A DNA stretch of 53,634 nt from an uncultured Coriobacteriaceae bacterium (GCA_902790135.1 CADAQM010000011.1:1-53634); one strand, 5' to 3'; counted from the stretch's first letter, positions 44,560 through 53,634 are shown. Notes: generated by a model from the letters alone, not told the origin. Made by a program: numbers and translations.

Positions 44560-44743
44560 CGTGCGTCCCGTCGCTGTCACTTCCAAGCCGTCTTACCATT
44601 CTAGCCGCCTCGCGCCGCGCGTGCCCGTGAGGGATTACTCTGTTTCTACCGTGCAAATGGGCGGATGAGGCCTGCGGCTATCTACAATGGTCGAGACGAA
44701 TAGTGCCAATGAACATCAGAACAGCAGATGTAAGGAGTTGTTC

Positions 44744-45763
44744 GTGACAGAAGTTAGAGAGCTCTCCCGTGACGAGTTCGAGCAGCTGATTGCCGACGCG
44801 GAGCTCATGGTGCCCATCGAGCAGACGATGGCCTGGGCGGACTACCAGCAGGGTGTCCCCGGCCGCACGTTCTGGGGCTGCCTGGCAATCGCACAGGACG
44901 GCCATGACGTGGCCTACGTGTCCTTCGTGGACTACGAGACGCACGGATACCACTACCTGCGCGCCCATCATGGGCCGCAGTGGATTTCCCACCCGACGGT
45001 GGAGGAGGAGCGCGAGGCCACCAAGGCACTCATCGCCTACGTGCGCAAGCGCGACAGGCGCGTGGCGTTCATGCGCATGTCGGTCGATGCCGAGCTGCCC
45101 GAGACCTGCCCCACGCTCTCCTCGATTCCCTACGACACGACGGTCGTGATGGACCTCACCGGCGGTGACGAGGAGATTCTCAACCGCATGAAGCCGCGCG
45201 GTCGCCGCGACGTGCGCAAGGCGCTCCGCGAGGCGCCCGTGACCTGCGCCGACGAGACGGACAAGGCGCTCGTGTCGTTTGACGAGTACTACGCCATCAT
45301 GGTCGAGACGGCCGAGCGCGACGGCTTCAGCCCGGCGCCCAAGAGCGACTACGAGGACATGCTGCGCGTCCTTGGTCCCGAGCATGCCCGCCTGTTTGCG
45401 GCGCGCCTCGAGGACGGTACGGTGGCTAGCTGGTCCATCTGCACCATCTCCGGCAAGCTTGCCACCTACTACTACGCCGCCTCGCGCAGCGACGTCCGTC
45501 GCAGCTTTGCCACGGACCGCATCTTCTTCTTTGCCTGCTGCGAGCTGGGCAAGCGTGGCTGCACGCACTTCGACCTCATGGGCATCGGCTCGGACTTCTC
45601 GCCGGCGCTGAACGGCCTCAACACCTTCAAGACCAAGTTCGCCAAGGAGGTCACGCACGTGGCGCCCGACCGCGACGTCCCCGTCAAGGGGGCATTCTAC
45701 AAGTCGCTGCAGGTGGGCAAGCGCGTGCTCACGGCCGTCCGCGAGCGTGGCAAGGAAGACTAG
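44744..45763 (+). CDS. FemAB-family peptidoglycan bridge aminoacyltransferase-like protein
   Basis: Protein of 339 aa from GTG 44744, 6 bases after AAGGAG; an ATG at 44687 is in frame but has no ribosome-binding site. It resembles FemX/FemAB: PIEQTMAWADYQQG at the start, a double GNAT fold with MKPRGRRDVRKALRE in the middle, YYYAASRSDVRRSFATDRIFF, and FDLMGIGSDFSPALNGLNTFKTKFA at the end, the usual family finish. These enzymes add amino acids from tRNA to lipid II. First of a tight operon with an ATP-grasp ligase (6 bp) and a DegT-like protein. Confidence 0.87.
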   Translation: MTEVRELSRDEFEQLIADAELMVPIEQTMAWADYQQGVPGRTFWGCLAIAQDGHDVAYVSFVDYETHGYHYLRAHHGPQWISHPTVEEEREATKALIAYVRKRDRRVAFMRMSVDAELPETCPTLSSIPYDTTVVMDLTGGDEEILNRMKPRGRRDVRKALREAPVTCADETDKALVSFDEYYAIMVETAERDGFSPAPKSDYEDMLRVLGPEHARLFAARLEDGTVASWSICTISGKLATYYYAASRSDVRRSFATDRIFFFACCELGKRGCTHFDLMGIGSDFSPALNGLNTFKTKFAKEVTHVAPDRDVPVKGAFYKSLQVGKRVLTAVRERGKED

Positions 45764-45769
45764 GGGGTC

Positions 45770-46984
45770 ATGATGAAGCAGTTTGTTCCCGTGCTTCTGG
45801 GCACCGAGATCGGCGCCTACGGCATGGCGCGTGCCTTTTGGGAGGCCTACCAGGTCAAGAGCTACGCCTACGGCACCTTCCCGCTGACCCCCACGGCCTA
45901 CTCCAAGTTCATCGAGCAGCGCTGCGACGAGAACTATCTCGATCCCAAGCGCTTCATCGAGGTGCTCAACCGCGATGCCGACAGCTTTGGCGACGCGGTG
46001 CCGCTGGTCATCCCGTGCGGCGACGACTACTCGGTGCTGCTCTCCGAGCACAAGGCGGAGCTCGACGGCCGTTACGTGGCGGTCTGCTCTGGCCCGGGCG
46101 TGCTTACCGAGCTCGAGAACAAGGCGCGCTTCTACGCGCTGTGCGAGCGTACGGGCGTCGCGTACCCCAAGACGGTGCGCATCGACAGCCCGCAGGTGCC
46201 CGAGCTGCCCTTCCCGTATCCCGTGGCGGTCAAGCCGACAAACGCAGCGCTCTACCGCGAGCATCCCTTCGAGGGACAGAAGAAGGCCTTCATCATCGAG
46301 GACGAGGCCATGCTCGAGGAGACCCTCAAGCGCATCTACGCCTCCGGCTACGACGAGGGCCTGGTCATCCAGGACTTCATTCCCGGCGGGGATGACAACA
46401 TGCGCGTGCTCAACGGCTACGTGCGCTCCGACGGCTCGATCGCGCTTCTCTCCCTGGGCCATCCGGTCCTCGAGGACTGCGCACCCATGCGCATCGGCAA
46501 CTATGCAGCGATCGTCAGCTACGGCGACGAGAAGGTCTACGAGATGGTCGAGCGCCTGCTGGAGCACGTCAAGTACTTTGGCTACTTCAACATCGACATG
46601 AAGTACGACATCCGCGACAACAGCTTCAAGCTGCTCGACTTCAACCCTCGCCAGGGTAGGAGCAGCTTCTTCACCACGCTGAGCGGCCACAACCTCGCGC
46701 GCCCGGTCGTCGAGGACGTCATCGAGGGCAACAGGGGAGCCTGCGTACACGCCTTCGACGAGATGCTGTGGGTGGGCGTGCCCAAGGACATCGTGCGCCG
46801 CTACGCCCAGGAGGGCCCTGCCAAGGCGCAGGCGCTGCGCCTGATGAAGCAGGGTCGCGTGGGCACCACTATCTTTGGCGCCCACGACAACCATCCCAAG
46901 CGCCTGTGGAACATGGCCAAGCTCTGGGTGCACTACCGCGTGGACTTCCGCAAGTACTTTGGCCATCGCGACCTCGAAGGATAG
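45770..46984 (+). CDS. ATP-grasp ligase, candidate D-aspartate ligase
   Basis: Protein of 404 aa with an ATP-grasp core: PYPVAVKPTNAALY (ATP lysine), GLVIQDFIPGGDDNMRVLNGY, and YFNIDMKYDIRDNSFKLLDFNPRQGRSSFF with the Mg-binding residues. The NPRQGRSS ending and length resemble D-aspartate ligases (Aslfm type) that attach D-Asp to the stem-peptide lysine of peptidoglycan precursors. An Asp/Glu racemase gene lies divergently 1.2 kb away and femAB directly upstream. Another carboxylate-amine ligase role cannot be excluded. Confidence 0.8.
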   Translation: MMKQFVPVLLGTEIGAYGMARAFWEAYQVKSYAYGTFPLTPTAYSKFIEQRCDENYLDPKRFIEVLNRDADSFGDAVPLVIPCGDDYSVLLSEHKAELDGRYVAVCSGPGVLTELENKARFYALCERTGVAYPKTVRIDSPQVPELPFPYPVAVKPTNAALYREHPFEGQKKAFIIEDEAMLEETLKRIYASGYDEGLVIQDFIPGGDDNMRVLNGYVRSDGSIALLSLGHPVLEDCAPMRIGNYAAIVSYGDEKVYEMVERLLEHVKYFGYFNIDMKYDIRDNSFKLLDFNPRQGRSSFFTTLSGHNLARPVVEDVIEGNRGACVHAFDEMLWVGVPKDIVRRYAQEGPAKAQALRLMKQGRVGTTIFGAHDNHPKRLWNMAKLWVHYRVDFRKYFGHRDLEG

Positions 46985-46990
46985 CGACCC

Positions 46991-48169
46991 ATGCAAAACG
47001 CGCAACAAGAGCTCCGCAGCGCCTTGGCGCAGCGTACCGGCACCAGTGCCGACGACTGGTTTTTGGTCTACCGCGCACGCCACGGCATGCTTGCCTGTCT
47101 GCGCGTCTTGCATGAGCTGCGCGGCGCCGGCAGCGTCATCACGCAGCTGCTGACCTGCTGCACTGCCGTCGATCCCATCATCGCGGCAGGGCTCAGGCCT
47201 CTCTACGGTGATGTGTGCGCCGGCTCCTACGCGCTTGATAGCGAGGCACTGCCCGTCGCCGACGATGTGCTGGGGATTGTCGACCAGCATACCTTTGGCT
47301 ACATCGACGAGGCCTCCTCCACCCGGCTGCGGGCCGCTGCCGACGCACGCGGAGCCCTCCTGCTCGAGGACTGCGCCCACTGTGTGGGTCGCATGGCCAT
47401 GGGTTCTGGCGGCGCCCCGACGGCCGACCTGTCGTTCCACTCCTTTGGCGTGGAGAAGATGCTGCCCACCTACTTTGGCGGAGCGGTGTGGGTCAACCCC
47501 GCCATGCGCGACCGCACGCTGCACGATGCCCTCGTTGCGGCGCTCGCGGGCTTGCCCGAGCCCGACGCACGCCTTGCTCGTGCCATGCGCCGCTACCGCA
47601 CGCAGATCAGGGTGCTCAACCACCTACCGCATGCGCTTTCGGGTGCCCTACGCCGTTGGATGGAAGCGCGCGGCCTCTTTGAGGCAGCCATCTCGCCCGA
47701 GGAGATGGCGGGCAAGGTTGCACACGAGCCGCTTGCGATGAACGAGTGGGCCTGCGAGCAGGTGCTCGGTCCGCTGCGCGCGCTCGGCGAGACCGATGCC
47801 CTGCGCGTCCGCGCGCTTGATGCCTACGCGCGCGAGCTGGCGGACAAGCCAGGGCTGCGCACGAGCGAGCAGATGCTGCGTTCGGGCCAGCCGCTCCTCC
47901 GTCTGCCGGTCACCATGCCAACGGACGCTCAGGCGGACGAGGCCATCGCGGGTATTGCAGGAGTCGGTCTCTATGCGGTGCCCTGGTATCGGCCGCTGCT
48001 CTATCCGGGAGTGAGCGATGCCGCGGCATATGGCTTCGACCAGACGCTCGCTGGCCTGCCCGTGACGGCGCGTCTTGTCACTGGTGCAGTGGCGCTACCG
48101 TGCGACCTTAACGACGACCAGGTCCACGGGGTCGTCGAGGCCCTCTGCCGTGCGGCGGAAGCTCGATGA
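46991..48169 (+). CDS. DegT/DnrJ/EryC1-like PLP-dependent protein
   Basis: Protein of 392 aa related to the sugar aminotransferase family: LLLEDCAHCVG supplies the PLP-contacting Asp and SFHSFGVEKMLPTYFGGAV the probable PLP lysine. The region between is shorter and more diverged than in typical DegT enzymes. In the same operon as femAB and the ATP-grasp gene (6 bp gap) and overlaps uvrC by 4 bases. It may modify a precursor of the cell surface; the substrate is unknown. Confidence 0.75.
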   Translation: MQNAQQELRSALAQRTGTSADDWFLVYRARHGMLACLRVLHELRGAGSVITQLLTCCTAVDPIIAAGLRPLYGDVCAGSYALDSEALPVADDVLGIVDQHTFGYIDEASSTRLRAAADARGALLLEDCAHCVGRMAMGSGGAPTADLSFHSFGVEKMLPTYFGGAVWVNPAMRDRTLHDALVAALAGLPEPDARLARAMRRYRTQIRVLNHLPHALSGALRRWMEARGLFEAAISPEEMAGKVAHEPLAMNEWACEQVLGPLRALGETDALRVRALDAYARELADKPGLRTSEQMLRSGQPLLRLPVTMPTDAQADEAIAGIAGVGLYAVPWYRPLLYPGVSDAAAYGFDQTLAGLPVTARLVTGAVALPCDLNDDQVHGVVEALCRAAEAR

Positions 48170-50145
48170 GCACGCGCGACTCCTCCTACATGCCCGACTT
48201 CACCCAGCAGGCTCCGCGTCCCGAGGACGAGGGGCTGGCAAGCATCGCCGAGCAGGTCTCGCGCGTGCCCACCGAGCCGGGCTGCTACCTGTGGAAGGAC
48301 GGCAAGGGCGAGGTCATCTACGTCGGCAAGGCCAAGAACCTGCGCGCTCGCATGCGTCAGTACGTGACCCTGCAGGACGACCGCGACAAGATTCCCCTGA
48401 TGATGCAGGTGGTGCGCAGCTTCGACTACGTGGTGGTTGGCAGCGAGCACGAGGCCCTGGTGCTCGAGCGCAACCTCATCGAGCAGTACCACCCCTACTT
48501 CAACGTCGACTACAAGGACGACAAGAGCTACCCCTTCATCGCGATCACCGAGAGCGACGCGTATCCGTGCATCAAGTACACGCGCGAGAAGCACCGCAAG
48601 GGGACCCGCTACTTTGGGCCCTACACCGATGCCCGCGCCGCCCGTACGACCATCGACACGCTGCGCAAGGTGGTGCCCATCTGCATCGGCACCTGCGCGG
48701 AGTGGAAGCGCACCAAGCGCTACCTGGACAGCCATCCCGATGACGTTGCCGTGGCCAACCTCGTGCTCGCCGAGCGCGGGCGCCCCTGCTTCGACTCGCA
48801 CGTGGGGCGCGGGCCGGGCGTGTGCTGCGGCGCCATCACCACGGCCGACTACGGGCGCCACGTCCGGCAGGTGGAGCAGTTTCTGGAGGGCCGCCGCTCG
48901 GCCATCATCGGCGACCTGCGCGAGCAGATGGCAGAGGCAGCGTCTGAGCTCGAGTTCGAGCGTGCCGGTCGTATCAAGCATCGCATCGACGTGCTCGAGG
49001 GCCTCGATGACAACCAGCAGGTGGTGCTCTCCTCCGACGTGAGCCTCGACGCGGTGGGCTTCTACCGCGAGGAGACCATATCCGCCGCCTGCGTGTTTGT
49101 GGTCCGCGAGGGTCGCGTGGTTCGTACCTGCGAGTTCGTGCTCAACAAGGGTGCCGACGTGAGCGAGGAGGAGCTCGTGGAGGGCTTCCTCAAGCGCTAC
49201 TACGGCGAGACGGCCGACGTGCCCGCAGAGGTCTGCGTGCCGCTGCAGCTCTCCGACGCCGAGCTCATCGCCGAGTGGCTGACCACGCGACGCGGCCGCG
49301 TCTGTCGCGTGAGGCGCCCGCAGCGCGGCGAGAAGCGCCATCTTCTGGAGATGGCCGCGTCCAACGCCCATCACGCGCTCAACCGCTACATGGTGCGCAC
49401 GGGCTACGCCGACAAGCGCACCAACCAGGCGTTACTGCAGCTCGAAAGCGCGCTCGCGCTCGACGCGCCTCCGATGCGCATCGAGTGCTTCGACATCTCC
49501 ACGCTGCACGGCGCCTTCACCGTGGCGTCGATGGTGGTCTTCACCAATGGCCTACCCGACAAGGGGCAGTACCGTCGCTTCAAGATCCGCACCGAGCTCG
49601 ACGAGGCGAACGACTTCGTGAGCATGCAGGAGGTGCTCGGTCGCCGCTACGGCGCCAAGAACATGTCCGACGAGCGCTTTGCGGCGGCGCCTCCCGACCT
49701 GCTGGTGGTCGATGGCGGAAAACCGCAGCTCACGGCAGCCATGGAGCAGCTCGCGGCCCTCGGTTTGGACATTCCGGCCTGCGGTCTGGCCAAGTCTGAC
49801 GAGGAGGTCTTCGTCCCCTGGGACGACACGCCGGTGGTGCTGCCCTCGGGTTCCCCCTCGCTCTACCTCATCAAGCAGGTGCGCGACGAGAGCCACCGCT
49901 TTGCGATTACCTTCCATCGCGAGCTGCGCACCAAGGCGCAGAGCGTCTCCATCCTCGACGAGGTCGAGGGCGTCGGGCCCAAGCGCAAACGCGCGATCAT
50001 GCGCCACTTTGGCTCCTTCAAGCGCCTGCGCCAGGCCAGCGCAGCAGAGATTGCCGAGGTCAAGGGCGTGCCCGAGGCGGTGGCGCAGGAGGTGTGGCGC
50101 ACCATTCGCGCCTGGGAGGACGAGAACGACAGCGAGATTGGCTAG
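48166..50145 (+). CDS. uvrC: Excinuclease ABC subunit C
   Basis: Protein of 659 aa that makes both incisions in nucleotide excision repair. The GIY-YIG nuclease is N-terminal (GCYLWKDGKGEVIYVGKAKNLRARM), a UVR motif binding UvrB lies near residue 260 (ELEFERAGRIKHRIDVLEGL), the RNase H-like nuclease has ECFDISTLHGAFTVASMV and DLLVVDGGKPQ, and two helix-hairpin-helix motifs end it (VEGVGPKRKRAIMRHFGS). ATG overlaps the upstream stop (ATGA). An alternative start is ATG 48190. Confidence 0.97.
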   Translation: MSTRDSSYMPDFTQQAPRPEDEGLASIAEQVSRVPTEPGCYLWKDGKGEVIYVGKAKNLRARMRQYVTLQDDRDKIPLMMQVVRSFDYVVVGSEHEALVLERNLIEQYHPYFNVDYKDDKSYPFIAITESDAYPCIKYTREKHRKGTRYFGPYTDARAARTTIDTLRKVVPICIGTCAEWKRTKRYLDSHPDDVAVANLVLAERGRPCFDSHVGRGPGVCCGAITTADYGRHVRQVEQFLEGRRSAIIGDLREQMAEAASELEFERAGRIKHRIDVLEGLDDNQQVVLSSDVSLDAVGFYREETISAACVFVVREGRVVRTCEFVLNKGADVSEEELVEGFLKRYYGETADVPAEVCVPLQLSDAELIAEWLTTRRGRVCRVRRPQRGEKRHLLEMAASNAHHALNRYMVRTGYADKRTNQALLQLESALALDAPPMRIECFDISTLHGAFTVASMVVFTNGLPDKGQYRRFKIRTELDEANDFVSMQEVLGRRYGAKNMSDERFAAAPPDLLVVDGGKPQLTAAMEQLAALGLDIPACGLAKSDEEVFVPWDDTPVVLPSGSPSLYLIKQVRDESHRFAITFHRELRTKAQSVSILDEVEGVGPKRKRAIMRHFGSFKRLRQASAAEIAEVKGVPEAVAQEVWRTIRAWEDENDSEIG

Positions 50146-50154
50146 GAGAGACTC

Positions 50155-50946
50155 ATGGACCTGACCAAGACAGTCGGCTACGTGCCCGGCTTTGCCACCG
50201 AGCTCAACCTGCGCGAGCTGGGTGGCCTTCCGACAAACGACGGTCGCACCGTGCGCAGGGGCCTCTTCTATCGCGGGAGTTCCCTCGTGGGTTTGAGCGC
50301 GCAGGAACGCACCCTCGTGGACGCCATGGGCCTGCGCTTCGTGCTCGACCTGCGGGCGGCGGGGGAGGCCTCGGGCAAGGCGGACTACCTTGCCGAGGGC
50401 ACGGACTACCAGCGCATCGGCGGGATGCGCTTCGAGGACGGCAGCGAGGTGGACTTCTCGCCCGAGGCCATCGCCAAGTTCGAGCAGATGGACCCCAAGC
50501 TCTTTGAGGATGGCACGTTCATGGAGCGTCTCTACGTGAACATGGCCTTCGGCAACCCCGCCCTGCAAACGCTGGTGGAGCACGTGGCGTCCGGTGAGGT
50601 GCCCGTCTACTTCCACTGCACGGCGGGCAAGGACCGCACCGGCGTGAGCGCGCTTGTCGTCAACCTGCTCTTGGGCGTGACGCACGAGGCGATCATGGAG
50701 GACTTCCTGCTCACCAACGAGTACCGCCGGAGCATCATCGAGGCGGTGGCCGACAACCTGCCTCCCGATACGCCGCCCGAGATCATCGAGCGCTGGCAGA
50801 AGGCCAACGGCGTGAACGAGAGCGATCTTCTCGCCGTGATCGATGCCATAGACGAGCGCTACGGAAGCGTGGAGGCGTACTTCGAGGGGGAGTACGGCAT
50901 CGACGGGCAGACGCTCGACGCGCTGCGCGACCGCTATCTGGAGTAG
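50155..50946 (+). CDS. PtpB-like tyrosine/lipid phosphatase
   Basis: Protein of 263 aa. The P-loop HCTAGKDRTGVSAL (Cys-x5-Arg) is near residue 155, and the N-terminus has NLRELGGLPTNDGRTVRRGLFYRGSSL, the NFRDLGG-type motif of the PtpB/LipA group with dual protein and phosphoinositide activity. An Asp-rich loop near residue 60 (FVLDLRAAGE) fits. No signal peptide, so it is cytoplasmic or exported by other means. It starts 9 bp after uvrC. Confidence 0.88.
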   Translation: MDLTKTVGYVPGFATELNLRELGGLPTNDGRTVRRGLFYRGSSLVGLSAQERTLVDAMGLRFVLDLRAAGEASGKADYLAEGTDYQRIGGMRFEDGSEVDFSPEAIAKFEQMDPKLFEDGTFMERLYVNMAFGNPALQTLVEHVASGEVPVYFHCTAGKDRTGVSALVVNLLLGVTHEAIMEDFLLTNEYRRSIIEAVADNLPPDTPPEIIERWQKANGVNESDLLAVIDAIDERYGSVEAYFEGEYGIDGQTLDALRDRYLE

Positions 50947-51059
50947 CGACGCAGGTCGACAAAGCGGGAACGACGGTGGGGGAGCGGGCCATTTGCCATC
51001 ACCGCGCCGCAGCGGCTGCGTTATGCTAGTGCTTGTAAAACCTTGGTAAGGAGTGCCTC

Positions 51060-51980
51060 ATGTCCCACGGCCCCCGCATAGGCGATTCTGCGCTCAACAG
51101 CCCCGACGTCATCGTCATCAGCGGCATGTCCGGTGCCGGTAAAACCGAGGCCATGCACACCTTCGAGGACCTCGGCTACTACGTGATCGACAACCTGCCG
51201 CCCAGCCTCATCCTCTCGGTGGCGCAGATGAGCGGCATTTCCTCCGGCGTCGGCCGCCACCTGGCCGTCGTCTGCGACCTGCGCAGCCAGAAGCTCTTCG
51301 AGGACCTCGACGAGGCGCTCAAGAGCCTCGAGGCGCACGAGTTCAGCTATGGGGTGCTCTACCTCGAGGCCTCTGACGAGGTGCTCCTGCGTCGCTATGC
51401 GCTCAATCGTCGTCCGCATCCCCTCGCTCGTGAGGGGGAGGCCACCATCGACGCAGTGCGTCGCGAGCGCGAGCAGATGGCTGCCATGCTCGAGCGGGCG
51501 ACCCTCACCATCGACACCACCAACCTCAAGCCCAAGCAGCTGCGCTCGCGTCTTCTCGCGGAGTTCACCCACCTTACCGAGCAGCAGCTCATGGAGGTGC
51601 ACGTCTTCTCCTTCGGCTTCAAGTACGGCATGCCAGAGGAGGCGGACATCATCATCGACGTGCGCTTTTTGCCCAATCCGTACTGGGACCCCAAGATGCG
51701 ACCGCTCACGGGGCAGGACGCGCTGGTCCGCGACTTCGTCATCGGGCACCCGCAGACCAAGGCTTTCCTCGAGCGCTGGACGAGCCTGCTCGACACGGTC
51801 ATGCCGGGCTACGTCAACGAGGGCAAGAGCCGCCTGTCGGTGGGTGTCGGTTGCTCGGGCGGCCAGCATCGCTCGGTGGCCATTGCGGAGGCCACGGCAG
51901 CGCACCTCACCCACGAGGGCTATCACGTCCTGACCAGCCATCGCGACCTCGCCCGCGCCGAGCGTAACGCCTCCTCGTAG
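51060..51980 (+). CDS. rapZ: RapZ/YvcJ-type nucleotide-binding protein
   Basis: Protein of 306 aa. Walker A ISGMSGAGKTEAMHTFEDLG with the conserved YYVIDNLPPSLI after it, and in the C-terminal domain the signature VGCSGGQHRSVAIAE. In E. coli RapZ guides RNase E to GlmZ; in Gram-positives the equivalent YvcJ binds nucleotides and its task is less clear. AAGGAG lies before the ATG. whiA starts 4 bp after the stop; yvcK, which usually lies between them, is absent here. Confidence 0.95.
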   Translation: MSHGPRIGDSALNSPDVIVISGMSGAGKTEAMHTFEDLGYYVIDNLPPSLILSVAQMSGISSGVGRHLAVVCDLRSQKLFEDLDEALKSLEAHEFSYGVLYLEASDEVLLRRYALNRRPHPLAREGEATIDAVRREREQMAAMLERATLTIDTTNLKPKQLRSRLLAEFTHLTEQQLMEVHVFSFGFKYGMPEEADIIIDVRFLPNPYWDPKMRPLTGQDALVRDFVIGHPQTKAFLERWTSLLDTVMPGYVNEGKSRLSVGVGCSGGQHRSVAIAEATAAHLTHEGYHVLTSHRDLARAERNASS

Positions 51981-51984
51981 AGCC

Positions 51985-52923
51985 ATGTCGTTCACCGCGC
52001 AGGTAAAAGAAGAGCTCTCGCGCGTGGAGGGGACCTGTCCCAACTGCAACTACGCGCTGCTCTCGGCCATCATTCGCGTGTGCGGAACCCTCTCGTACCG
52101 GGGGCCGGGACGCTACACCATCCGGGTCTCCACCGAGACCGGGTCGGTGGCGCGCACCATGATCAAGCTCACCCACGAGCTCCTCGACCTCGAGACGCGC
52201 CTCACGGTCCGTCGCTCCAACCTCCATAAGACAAAGAATTACCTCATCGAGATACTGGAGCAGGACGAGCTCGAGGCTGTTCTCGTGCGCCTGGGCATTC
52301 TGGTGCCCGGCCGCGGCTTGGCGACCGGCGCCCCGACGCGGCTGCTCGAGAACCGCTGCTGTAGGGCGGCCTTCGTGCGTGGTGCGTTCATGGCGGGTGG
52401 CTTCGTGGCCGATCCGCGCGGTGACTTCCACCTCGAGATCGCCGTTACTGGTGAGCGGTTCGCCCAAGACATCATAGACCTCATAGGGGAGTGGGGGGTT
52501 GTCGCGCGCCTCAACCGTCGGCGCGGCGCCTACGCCATATACCTCAAGAGTTTCGACGACGTGGTTCGGCTGCTAAAGGCGATGGGGGCACAGCGCACCC
52601 CTCGCGCCATCGAGAACGTCCGGCACGTGAAGTCGCTCAAGAACGACGTCAACCGCCTCGTCAATGCGGAGACGGCAAACCTCTCGCGAACGACCCGCGC
52701 GGCGGGCAACCAGATCGAGCTCATCGCCGAGGCGGAGCGTCTGGTGGGGCTCGCAAAGCTACCGCCTGCCGTTCGCGAGTTTTGTGAGTTGCGTCGCGCC
52801 TATCCGGAGCTCTCGCTTGCGGACCTTGGCGCGCTCGCCTCGCCGCCAACCAAGAAATCGGGCATGTACCATAGGCTTCTTCGGCTGAAGGCCATCGTGG
52901 AGGAGCTCCGGGAGCAGCGCTAG
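51985..52923 (+). CDS. whiA: WhiA-type DNA-binding regulator
   Basis: Protein of 312 aa. The N-terminal two-thirds have the degenerate LAGLIDADG homing-endonuclease fold (AFVRGAFMAGGFVADPRGDFHLEI is the family signature), and the C-terminal ~90 residues form a helix-turn-helix (ELRRAYPELSLADLGALASPPTKKSGMYHRLLRL). WhiA controls sporulation in Streptomyces and cell division or chromosome segregation elsewhere. Directly follows rapZ in the usual order. Confidence 0.95.
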   Translation: MSFTAQVKEELSRVEGTCPNCNYALLSAIIRVCGTLSYRGPGRYTIRVSTETGSVARTMIKLTHELLDLETRLTVRRSNLHKTKNYLIEILEQDELEAVLVRLGILVPGRGLATGAPTRLLENRCCRAAFVRGAFMAGGFVADPRGDFHLEIAVTGERFAQDIIDLIGEWGVVARLNRRRGAYAIYLKSFDDVVRLLKAMGAQRTPRAIENVRHVKSLKNDVNRLVNAETANLSRTTRAAGNQIELIAEAERLVGLAKLPPAVREFCELRRAYPELSLADLGALASPPTKKSGMYHRLLRLKAIVEELREQR

Positions 52924-53001
52924 CACAACTCCGCTCACCGTGCTCGTTTCAACTCTCAGCTACCAAATACGGATTAATTTGGCCACGTCTGGGGACTCGG
53001 C

Positions 53002-53031
53002 GTGACGACGCGTCAGGTTTGGGTGTATGCT
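53002..53031 (+). promoter_or_regulatory. Candidate gap promoter
   Basis: GTGACG (53002-53007) and TATGCT (53026-53031) are 18 bases apart, with TG just before the -10. It is 69 bases before the gap start, leaving a GC-rich leader. The strong gap ribosome-binding site (AAAGGAG) suits high expression. Confidence 0.45.
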
Positions 53032-53099
53032 GCCATCAGTATGTTGGTTAAGGCCTGTCTCGGGGAACGGCCTCGGGGGGCCTCGCGAAAGGAGAAAGT

Positions 53100-53634
53100 A
53101 TGGCAGTTAAGGTTGCTATCAACGGCTTTGGTCGCATCGGTCGCCTGGCTTTCCGTCAGATGTTCGGTCATGAGGGCTCCGAGATCGTCGCTATCAACGA
53201 CCTCACCTCCCCCAAGATGCTCGCTCACCTTCTGAAGTATGACTCCTCCCAGGGCAACTATGCTCGCAACCACACCGTCGTGGCTGGCGAGGACTTCATC
53301 GAGGTCGACGGCAAGAAGATCACCATCTACGCCAAGGCCAACGCGGCAGAGCTCCCGTGGGGCGAGCTCGACGTCGACGTCGTTCTGGAGTGCACTGGTT
53401 TCTACACCTCCAAGGCCAAGGCCCAGGCTCACATTGACGCCGGCGCCAAGAAGGTCGTCATCTCCGCTCCCGCGGGCAACGACCTCCCCACGGTTGTCTT
53501 TAACGTCAACCACGACATCCTGACCGCTGATGACGACATCATCTCCGCGGCCTCCTGCACCACCAACTGCCTCGCTCCGATGGCTAAGGGCCTGAACGAC
53601 TACGCCCCCATCGAGAAGGGCCTCATGACCACCA
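53100..53634 (+). CDS. gap: Glyceraldehyde-3-phosphate dehydrogenase, 5' part
   Basis: The first 178 codons of GAPDH; the gene continues past the window. [15 protein letters not shown] is the NAD-binding start, VLECTGFY and KKVVISAP follow, and the catalytic Cys is in SCTTNCLAP near the end. Glycolytic enzyme oxidising glyceraldehyde-3-phosphate with NAD and phosphate. ATG 53100 has AAAGGAG 6 bases upstream. Confidence 0.97.
   Translation, partial: MAVKVAINGFGRIGRLAFRQMFGHEGSEIVAINDLTSPKMLAHLLKYDSSQGNYARNHTVVAGEDFIEVDGKKITIYAKANAAELPWGELDVDVVLECTGFYTSKAKAQAHIDAGAKKVVISAPAGNDLPTVVFNVNHDILTADDDIISAASCTTNCLAPMAKGLNDYAPIEKGLMTT

Noticed and set aside
44678..47623. Very long minus-strand open frame opposite femAB, ATP-grasp and DegT-like genes
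   Set aside because: The sense genes show clear families; the antisense text has the composition of a GC-rich shadow.

Overview
The window is GC-rich bacterial chromosome, most likely from a Coriobacteriia actinobacterium (Atopobiaceae/Olsenella-like). This placement is an inference from base composition, a run of Actinobacteria-like and gut-anaerobe-like genes, a fused hisZ-hisG, and rapZ directly followed by whiA. No rRNA, tRNA or CRISPR array was seen.

Bases 1-21,100 are accessory in character. On the minus strand at 175-4476 lies a compact three-gene unit: a NYN-type nuclease, an orphan HsdS-like specificity protein without a methylase, and an SF1 helicase with a coiled coil and an extra C-terminal domain. 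Next come an EcsC/SHOCT protein (4840-6051), a large ORF joining an unknown domain to a NADAR (ADP-ribose-related) domain (6110-7699), a methyltransferase, a zinc-ribbon membrane protein, a remnant of a BspA-type leucine-rich repeat, and a GTPase-DUF697 protein. The most striking block is 11434-18553 on the minus strand: dynamin-like GTPase, HerA/FtsK-like ATPase with a long Ser/Thr/Gly-rich insert, HNH/ENDO VII-type nuclease toxin and an overlapping small immunity-like protein, closed by a strong hairpin. I do not recognise this combination as a named system. After a gene-poor 0.5 kb come a DUF3267 putative peptidase and an ADP-ribosylglycohydrolase.

Bases 21,110-26,480 hold a fructosamine-type catabolic operon on the minus strand: Tat-lipoprotein binding protein, permease, ATPase, FrlB-like deglycase and FrlD-like kinase, with a GntR/UTRA regulator upstream. 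Both the regulator and the operon carry the same bipartite motif with identical spacing, which predicts shared control. A MITE-like element (28-bp inverted repeats flanked by ATT) sits at 27134-27287.

Bases 27,474-53,634 are mainly core functions: mrp, a DUF2974 hydrolase, uvrA behind a GAAC-N4-GTTC SOS box, murJ, the histidine cluster hisZG-D-C-B-H-A-F and then hisI (no hisE), an NlpC/P60 wall hydrolase, an Asp/Glu racemase divergent from femAB/ATP-grasp/DegT-like genes (a plausible D-aspartate cross-bridge set), uvrC, a PtpB-like phosphatase, rapZ, whiA, and the 5' part of gap running off the end.
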